Positions 58,135 through 64,000 of a stretch of DNA of 64,000 nt are shown piece by piece. The position numbers were made by a program, and so were the translations under genes. Within the stretch, counting starts at the first letter, position 1. The number at the start of each line of letters is the position of its first letter. The notes beneath the pieces were generated by a model. It had not been told where the DNA came from. It searched no databases and saw only the letters and a list, made by a program, of their open reading frames with translations. This DNA is from Brachypodium distachyon (Eukaryota; Streptophyta; Magnoliopsida; Poales; Poaceae): NCBI RefSeq assembly GCF_000005505.3, contig NC_016131.3, positions 6,345,501 through 6,409,500 of the forward strand. Direction: 5' to 3'.

Positions 58135-58490
58135 CATACGACGCTTCGAATTCAAACCAAATCTAATCCACGTACGGGGCAAGCAGAACATGAACCAGAG
58201 CAAGCTAGCTCATTGCATGCCAGCATGAGATGAGCGGGAAAGGGGCGCCTTGCTCCCTTGTCTTCTCAGTCGTCTTGGTTGCCGTCGTCTTCGCGGCGAG
58301 CAAGCCCTTCCCTCCCTTCCTGCCATCTCCTCTACTCTACTTGAACGAAAACCCTGCACATGGGGCCAAATCATACGAGGCGGGGACCGAACTAGAGCAT
58401 ATCGAGGAAAGAATCGGGCAGATCCTGCTCCCGATAGGCCTCACCTCAGGTGAATCTCGGCTTCCCTTCTCTTCACGTGATGTGAAGAAA
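58135..58490 (-). pseudogene. H2A.Z first-exon relic 1
   Basis: It is homologous to 48900-49330. The start codon at 58326 is present, but one base is lost in the third codon and the splice donor CAGGTGAGC has become CAATGAGC (near 58211). The exon would cover about 58213-58326. The histone-fold exon is absent, so no H2A.Z can be made. Confidence 0.85.
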
Positions 58491-58554
58491 ATACGGTACA
58501 TACATAAAACTTTACTACACAAAAAGCACAAAGTAGGCAACTTTCAAAAAAGTT

Positions 58555-58895
58555 TACGACACTTTGAATGCAAACCAAATCTAACCAGCGTATGGGGCAA
58601 GCGGAACATGCAGCACAGCAAGCTAGCTCACCGCAGGCCAAATTGGGACGAGCGCCTTCTTCCCCTTGTCCTTCTCAGCCGTCTTGGTTGTCCTCGTCTT
58701 TGCCGCGAGCAAGCCCTTGCCTCCCTTCCTTGCCATCTCCTCTGCTCTAATCGAACGAAAACCCTCACATGGGGCCAAATAAGACGAGGCGGGCACCAAA
58801 TTTATCCTGCTCCCGATAGAAGGAATAGGGGCGGATAGGATGCGCGCGGAAAGCCCCCGCCCTCCCACAATTCTCTGCTTCCCTTCTTTTCACGT
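58555..58895 (-). pseudogene. H2A.Z first-exon relic 2
   Basis: The start at 58736 reads [20 protein letters not shown] and the donor GTGAGC is kept (58631). About 12-14 bp are lost in the SRSSRAG segment, shifting the frame. The flanks match relic 1 and the functional gene. No second exon follows. Confidence 0.85.
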
Positions 58896-59110
58896 GATAA
58901 GAAAATATAGTGCACACACAAACTACTCTTATCTACATAACTAAAAGACATTAGTCATGCATGTTTTTTAGAATATATGGTACACACACAAAACTATAGT
59001 ACATAAAAATTTCATAGTACGGAAGTTGTAAAATAGGGCTCCACAAATCTTACACACACGACCAAATTCCACGAGGCAAACAAGGGGTGGCAATATTAAG
59101 AATGGAAAAG
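58896..59110. other. Short spacer left of Tat copy 2
   Basis: AT-rich sequence ends in CAAGGGGTGGCAATATTAAG then AATGGAAAAG, the target of the retrotransposon insertion. No gene is present. Confidence 0.6.
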
Positions 59111-60130
59111 TGTCGCACCAGTGGCACCCGGGGTACCACCGATGCGCGACGTGCGGGCCCCTTTTCCGGGTTCCCGGGAAGGTCTCATCCCGGGGAGCGT
59201 CTATGAGCTCCCCGGCAAGCTACCATCCTGAAAGGGGCTAGCGGGGCTTCGGGGAATATTCCCGCCTGGGCACCTCTCGGGAGCTGCTTCCCGGGAGGGG
59301 GTTCCCGGGTGCGTTGTGCCCGGGTGCCTCCCGGGGTCGACTTGCTGGGACTGGGGGTTCCTGGGCACATGCCCCCGCCTCGGGCGTGGGGTCCAGTGGA
59401 CAGCGCCACACGGGCGCGTGGCGGGCGCGGGACGCATGGTCCCACCAAGGCAAAGAGCAAGGCGCGCAGCTCAGTAAACGAGCCGACCGATGGGTAGTTA
59501 CCCGTCCGATCCAAGGAACAGTGGTTGTCTAATCCTATCCTAGGGTCTTAGGCCCCTAGCAGTGGAGGTGGCACCCATGCACGCCACCATCTCACCGGGA
59601 GGGGTTGCATGCCTCCCCGTTGGACACTTGTAGCTCATGCACGGTGGCACATGTGGCATCCCCTTGTGTATAAAAGGAGGACCCATGCCAACGGTCAAGG
59701 GGGTTGGTCAGTTGGTCAGTTAGTCAGCTGGACAGTCGTTTAGTTCCGCAAGTTCCCTTCGCTGGCTCGTTAGATCGAGGATCAGTTGGTTCCAGTAGAC
59801 AGCCATCAGAGAGAAGTAAGGAGTACTTAGACACTGAGAGGAAGCCCGGGAGCTTGCCCGTCAACCTGTAAACATTTGATCTGTAATTAATATCAGCTCA
59901 GACAGGCAGGACGTAGGGTTTTACACCTCCGGGTGGCCCGAACCTGGGTAAAAAACGTACTTGCGTCTGTTCTTGGACTAGCGCGTACCCCTAGCACTTC
60001 GTCTTGCCGGCCCTGTAAGGCCTCATCGGCCGCGCCGGCGATCACCGGGTCTCCGCCCCAGACGCCCCTACCGAACCTAAAAGGGGGACGTGGCCGAACG
60101 CCCCCGGTGTCGGAGCACCGAGCGATGACA
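59111..60130 (+). repeat. 5' LTR of Tat copy 2, 1020 bp
   Basis: It starts TGTCGCACCAGTGGCACC and ends GAGCGATGACA, two bases before the PBS. The R-U5 part (ACCTCCGGGTGGCCCGAACC) is shared with copy 1, whose LTR is shorter (828 bp). Confidence 0.9.
59668..59678 (+). promoter_or_regulatory. TATA box of the Tat copy 2 LTR
   Basis: GTGTATAAAAGGAGGACCC has the TATAAAA core. The equivalent box in copy 1 (CATATAAAAGGAGGACC) is conserved. Confidence 0.7.
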
Positions 60131-60132
60131 TC

Positions 60133-60150
60133 TGGCGCGCCAGGTAGGGG
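60133..60150 (+). other. Primer-binding site, Tat copy 2
   Basis: TGGCGCGCCAGGTAGGGG starts two bases after the LTR end, nearly identical to the site in copy 1. Confidence 0.75.
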
Positions 60151-60240
60151 GTGCGGGAGTGGACAACGCCGGAGATCGCCGGCAGCAGAAGTTTCCATCG
60201 GCGTCGGCTTTGCTCTTCTTCGCCGACGAGCCTAGTCACC

Positions 60241-62031
60241 ATGCCCCCCAAGTGGGCTGGTGACTCACGCATAGACCCGCGTGAGGCCCCAGCGGCGCAC
60301 ACGCGGTCGCACGACGTGCGACCCGAGTCGGGGGCTCAAGAGAATCCCAAGCCCTCGAGGGTGCAGCAAATGCAGCTGCCTCCGCCGCCTCCTCGACCGT
60401 CGCCCGACAATCGGCCAAGGGGACCAGCTGCCACCACTGCCGGGGGCAGTCGGGCGAGCACGCACGGCGTCGCCCGAGCCAGCCAACGGGTTGAGTCGCG
60501 ACCCGAGGACGCCCCGTGGCAGTGGCACCAGGAGCACGCCGCGTCACGGGCAACCCCTAGGGGTTCGCATCCTGCACACCCGGAGGCGTCCGGGGCCAGG
60601 GCGGGAAGCAGCCGTTCAGGAAACCGGCTGCCCCCCGTGCGAACCCCGGCTGAAGCCATCGTCGCCGCGCGCGTCATGGTGCGGTACCAGCCACAGCAGG
60701 GCACGCCGGCGCACGAGACGTGGGGCGAGGAGTTGGAAGCGCTTCTCGCCCTAGCCGCCCAGCAGCCGCAAGGCGAGGGCGCCCCGGTAGGCTCCGGCCA
60801 CGGGCAGAACCTGGAGCGCGGAGACGCGTCACCCGCCTCACGACAAGGAGAGAACCCTCCCCCTCCTCAGTGAGGCCAAGGAGACGGGGGCCCGGAGGGG
60901 TCCTCGAACTCATCGCCCACCGTTCCGAGGGGCGATGCGCGTGGCATCCTGAATGCCCGCCAGCAGGAGGATCTGCGCCTGCGCTTGGAGCGCCGGCGCA
61001 GGCGCGAGGTGGAGTGCCAGAGCCCACAGGAGCAAGAAGACGCTCCCCTGGGCCTCAAGGACGGCTGCACCACGTTCACGCACGAGCTGCGGCGGGTGGC
61101 GTGGCCCCGTAAGTTCCGAGCGCCTGCGCTCGGTACGTATGACGGGACCGCTAACCCCAAGGATTTTCTCCTGACCTACACATTGGGCATGCATGCCATC
61201 GGCACCGACAACAAGGTCAGGGCGAACAGGTTCCCGATGGTCCTGAAGCGATCAACGCGAACCTGGTTGCTCAACCTGCCCGCCGGGTTCGTCGCCACTT
61301 GGGCGGACCTGCGCGAGCAGTTCGTGAGCGCGTTCCAGGGCGGCTATAAGCACCCGGGAACCATGCCGGAGCTGCACACTATCGTGCAAAAATCAGGAGA
61401 GACGTTGCGGGCCTTCGTCAACCGCTTCTCCAACCTCTCCTATTCCATCCCGGAGGCGGAGGCAGCCGCCATTATCAACACCTTCGCCATCAACGTTCGC
61501 GATCCCAAGATGCGCGAGAAGCTGAGCACGCATCGGATCCGGACGACGCAGGACTTGTATGCCTTGGCGCACAAGTGCGCCATGACCGAGGAAGGGCACC
61601 TAGCGCCTGAGCTGGCAGCCCAGGCTGCCGCGAGCCCTGGCAAGGGCTCGCAGAAGAAGGAGGGCGACGCGCAGAGTTGCCGTGTTCTGCAGGGGATCAA
61701 GCAGCGGCGGGAGCAGCGCCACGAGGAGCGCCGCGCCGCCAACGCCTGCTTTAATTGTGGCGACATCGAACATCTCTCTCGAGATTGCCCGAATGACCCC
61801 AGAGCGGGTCCAAGGCCGGCGGTGGTGGTGCCGGCAGGGGTGAACCCCAAGGGGGGTGCGGCCAACCCCTCGCTGGGCGGGAACGCCCTCCTCAGGGACG
61901 CGACAGGACGCGCGCTGAGGAGCAGCGCGAGTCCGACTATACCGGCGGCGACGAACCGGGCTTCTAGGAGCCTCATGGCGTCGCCTGCATCCATGGGGGA
62001 GCTTACGCTCTCCCATCCCACGCCGCGGTGA
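60241..62031 (+). pseudogene. gag, Tat copy 2 (one in-frame stop)
   Basis: The frame opens MPPKWAGDSRIDPREAP at 60241 and ends in TGA at 62029-62031. It is interrupted only by TGA at 60871-60873, where a single C-to-T change of an Arg codon is the simplest explanation. The gag domain (WADLREQFVSAFQGGY; FVNRFSNLSYSIPEAEA) and a CCHC zinc knuckle (CFNCGDIEHLSRDC, with Glu where Gly is usual) are intact. A Pro-rich N-terminal region precedes them. Confidence 0.88.
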
Positions 62032-62759
62032 AGCGCCTCACCCGCGACGTGTGCGCGCTGTTGCCAGACGCGGAGCCGCAACACCCCCTGAGGTGGTCGC
62101 ACGTGCCGATCACCTTCAGCACCGACGATCACCCGGCACGACAGCTGGGTTCCGGGGTAATACCCTTCGTCGTCTCGCCGATCCTTAGCAATATGACGGT
62201 GACCAAGGTGCTGGTGGATAACGGAGCGGGGCTTAACCTCCTGTCCGCCAGGCTAGTGGAAAAGCTCCAGCTGCCGATGGAGCAGCTGAATCCCACCGAA
62301 CCGTTCCGGGGGGTGAACCCCGGGATCGTGTGCCCGCTGGGTCGCATTACGCTGCCGGTCACCTTCGGGTCCCGAGAAGCGTTCAGGAGCGAGCACATAG
62401 TGTTCGACGTGGCGCATACCCCGTTGCCCTACAACGGGATCCTTGGTCAGCCAGCGCTGATCAAGTTTATGGCGGCTACGAATTGCGCCTATGGCGTGAT
62501 GAAGATGCCTTCCGTTTATGGAGTCCTCTCCATCAGGTGCGACCTCAAAGACGCGGCTTGGTGCGTTGGCGAGGTTGTCCGGGCCGCTGCTGCAACTGAA
62601 GCCGGCGACGAGGATGTTGTCGAGGACGACGGTTTGCCGGGCGATGCCCCGGCAACAAAGAAGGCCCGCGCTACCCCGCAAAGGCTTCCGGGGGAGGCGC
62701 AGGCTCGGGCTCGCGCCCCGGCAAGGGGCAGGGGCTCCGGGAGGAGGCCGCCAAAGTGA
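62028..62759 (+). pseudogene. Aspartic protease region, Tat copy 2
   Basis: It overlaps the gag stop by one frame (GTGA: Val codon of pol, TGA of gag), that is, frame -1. The retropepsin site reads VLVDNGAGLNLLSA, where copy 1 has DSG; DNG is not a standard active-site triad. HTPLPYNGILGQPALIKF follows. The frame closes at 62757. Confidence 0.8.
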
Positions 62760-63699
62760 AGAAGCTGCCCCTCCGAGCCGATGACGAGGAGCGCACCGTT
62801 ACCGTCGGTGCAAACCTGACCGCCGAATAGGAAAGCGCCCTCGTCACCTTCCTCCGAGATAACGCCGAAGTGTCCGCCTGGCAACTGTCGGAACTTCCCG
62901 GAGTCCCTAGGGAGGTGATTGAGCATCGGCTCGCGGTGCGCCCGGATGCGCACCCCGTTAAGCAGAAGATCCGGCGGCAAGCACAAGAGCGGAAAGATTT
63001 CATCAGGCAAGAGGTGGACAAGCTTAGGGCTGCCGGGGCAATCAGGGAAGTTTTGTACCCCACTTGGCTGGCTAACCCTGTAGTAGTGCCCAAAGCAGGG
63101 AATAAGCTTCGCATGTGCGTAGATTTTACCGATCTTAATCGTGCATGCCCCAAGGATCCCTTCCCTGTACCCCGTATCGACCAGATAGTTGATTCTACCG
63201 CTGGTTGTGACTTGCTGAGTTTTCTGGATGCTTTCTCTGGCTACCATCAAATCAAGATGGCGGTCGAGGATGAGGAAAAGACAGCGTTTATCACCCCGGT
63301 TGGCTGGTATTGTTATACATGCATGCCTTTCGGGTTGAAGAACGCGGGCTCCACATTCCAGCGTGCCCTGCGCGAATGTTTGGGCCCCAGCTAGGCCGCA
63401 ACACAGAGGCCTACATGGATGACATTGTCATCAAATCGAAGCGTGGGGACTCGCTAATTGATGACCTGCAGGAGACGTTCGACAACCTCCCCAGGATCAA
63501 GCTCAAGCTGAACCCTGATAAGTGCACCTTCGGTGTCAACTCCGGGCAGCTTTTGGGTTTCTTGGTTTCACACAGGGGGATACAGGCCAACCCGACCAAG
63601 ATAGAAGCCATTGAGAAGATGGAGGTCTCCCGTAGGGTGAAAGATATCCAGCGCCTCAACGGCTGTGTTGCGCCGCTGGGGCGTTTCATCTCCAGGCAA
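62760..63699 (+). pseudogene. Reverse transcriptase, Tat copy 2 (frameshifted)
   Basis: An in-frame TAG at 62828-62830 precedes the RT. The RT then reads WQLSELPGVPREVIEHRLAV, PVVVPKAGNKLRMCVDFTDL and FLDAFSGYHQIKM. Near 63385 (ALRECLGP) the frame shifts; the catalytic box AYMDDIVIKSKRGD and the LLGFLVSHRGIQANPTKI motif follow. The RT stops at GRFIS, and both RNase H domains and the integrase core are missing. Confidence 0.85.
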
Positions 63700-64000
63700 C
63701 GGATGAAACTCCTTTCGCCCTTGTCTACGGGGCAGAAGCGGTGCTGCCCCTCGAGCTCAAGTACGGATCTCCCCGAGTACGCGCGTACGGCGACACCAGC
63801 CAACACGGGCAAAGGGTCGACGATCTGAACTTCATCGAAGAGCTTCGATGCCGTGCTGCTGTGCAAGCCGCGCGCTACCAGCAGGGACTCCGTCGTTATC
63901 ACGACAGACGAGTCTGTCCCCGGGGGCTCGAGAACGGAGACCTTGTCCTGTGCCGGATACAAGGAACGAAGGCCGGGAACAAGCTGACTCCAAAATGGGA
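63700..64000 (+). pseudogene. Integrase C-terminal fragment joined to RT by deletion, Tat copy 2
   Basis: From about 63700 the sequence reads TPFALVYGAEAVLPLELKYG, then RCRAAVQAARYQQGLRRYHD and IQGTKAGNKLTPKW. It aligns with the end of integrase in copy 1 (16760-16450). About 2.05 kb present in copy 1 is absent. Confidence 0.85.

Larger units (their letters stand above)
59111..64000 (+). mobile_element. Tat-lineage Ty3/gypsy retrotransposon, copy 2 (runs off the right edge, deleted)
   Basis: The order is 5'LTR, PBS, gag, protease, RT, then a direct jump into the C-terminal part of integrase at about 63700. It is the same family type as copy 1 by PBS, gag, protease and R-U5 sequence. The 3' part lies outside the window. 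In-frame stops (60871, 62828), a frameshift near 63385 and the deletion make it non-autonomous. Confidence 0.9.

Noticed and set aside
1..64000. CRISPR arrays, bacterial operons, rRNA or tRNA genes, viral integrations
   Set aside because: No spaced identical repeats, cloverleaf-type sequences, rRNA motifs or coat or movement protein-like frames were seen. The retroelements are Ty3/gypsy type without an envelope-like gene.

Overview
The window is nuclear DNA from a grass (Poaceae), probably a pooid with a fairly compact genome. The evidence is GC-rich first exons, abundant Stowaway MITEs with CTCCCTCCG ends, a Tat-lineage Ty3/gypsy retrotransposon with an antisense ORF, and intron-containing plant housekeeping genes. 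The species cannot be fixed from sequence alone; Brachypodium-like is a guess.

Host genes, left to right. (1) Two tandem L-type lectin receptor kinases lie on the minus strand. The first (1-1597) is cut by the window edge and carries a one-base frame break after the membrane helix. The second (4649-6754) is intact. (2) A two-exon SINA-like RING E3 ligase lies at 25629-26722 (+). (3) A five-exon plastid-type ATP sulfurylase lies at 34574-37326 (+). (4) A four-exon calmodulin-like protein lies at 38166-39854 (-). (5) A two-coding-exon histone H2A.Z lies at 46729-49114 (-) with a 5'UTR intron. (6) The 3' part of an unrecognised multi-exon gene lies at 51211-52983 (-); all its introns are phase 0. 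These genes are unrelated single loci except the kinase pair, so no operon-like logic applies.

Mobile DNA fills most of the rest. A solo LTR with a perfect target duplication lies at 9496-10304. A Tat-lineage element lies at about 10952-22811. Its gag-pol is on the minus strand and decayed, and it carries an opposite-strand, spliced, coiled-coil ORF (12186-15454). A second related element begins at 59111 (+) and runs off the right edge with a large pol deletion. A 5.4-kb mariner-like element (41037-46436) has a transposase gene interrupted by a 289-bp Helitron-like insertion; skipping that insertion leaves an open frame. A second copy of the same small Helitron lies at 54591-54876. There are also many Stowaway, Tourist and hAT MITEs, a LINE tail, and a long inverted repeat around non-repeat sequence (24305-25091).

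The most informative signals are lesions and nested insertions readable from internal comparison. These include a 27-bp in-frame loss of the reverse-transcriptase YMDD box in the first Tat copy, a TAG shared by both Tat copies between protease and RT, and tandem relics of the H2A.Z first exon at 57.9-58.9 kb. No prokaryotic features, CRISPR arrays, rRNA or tRNA genes were seen.
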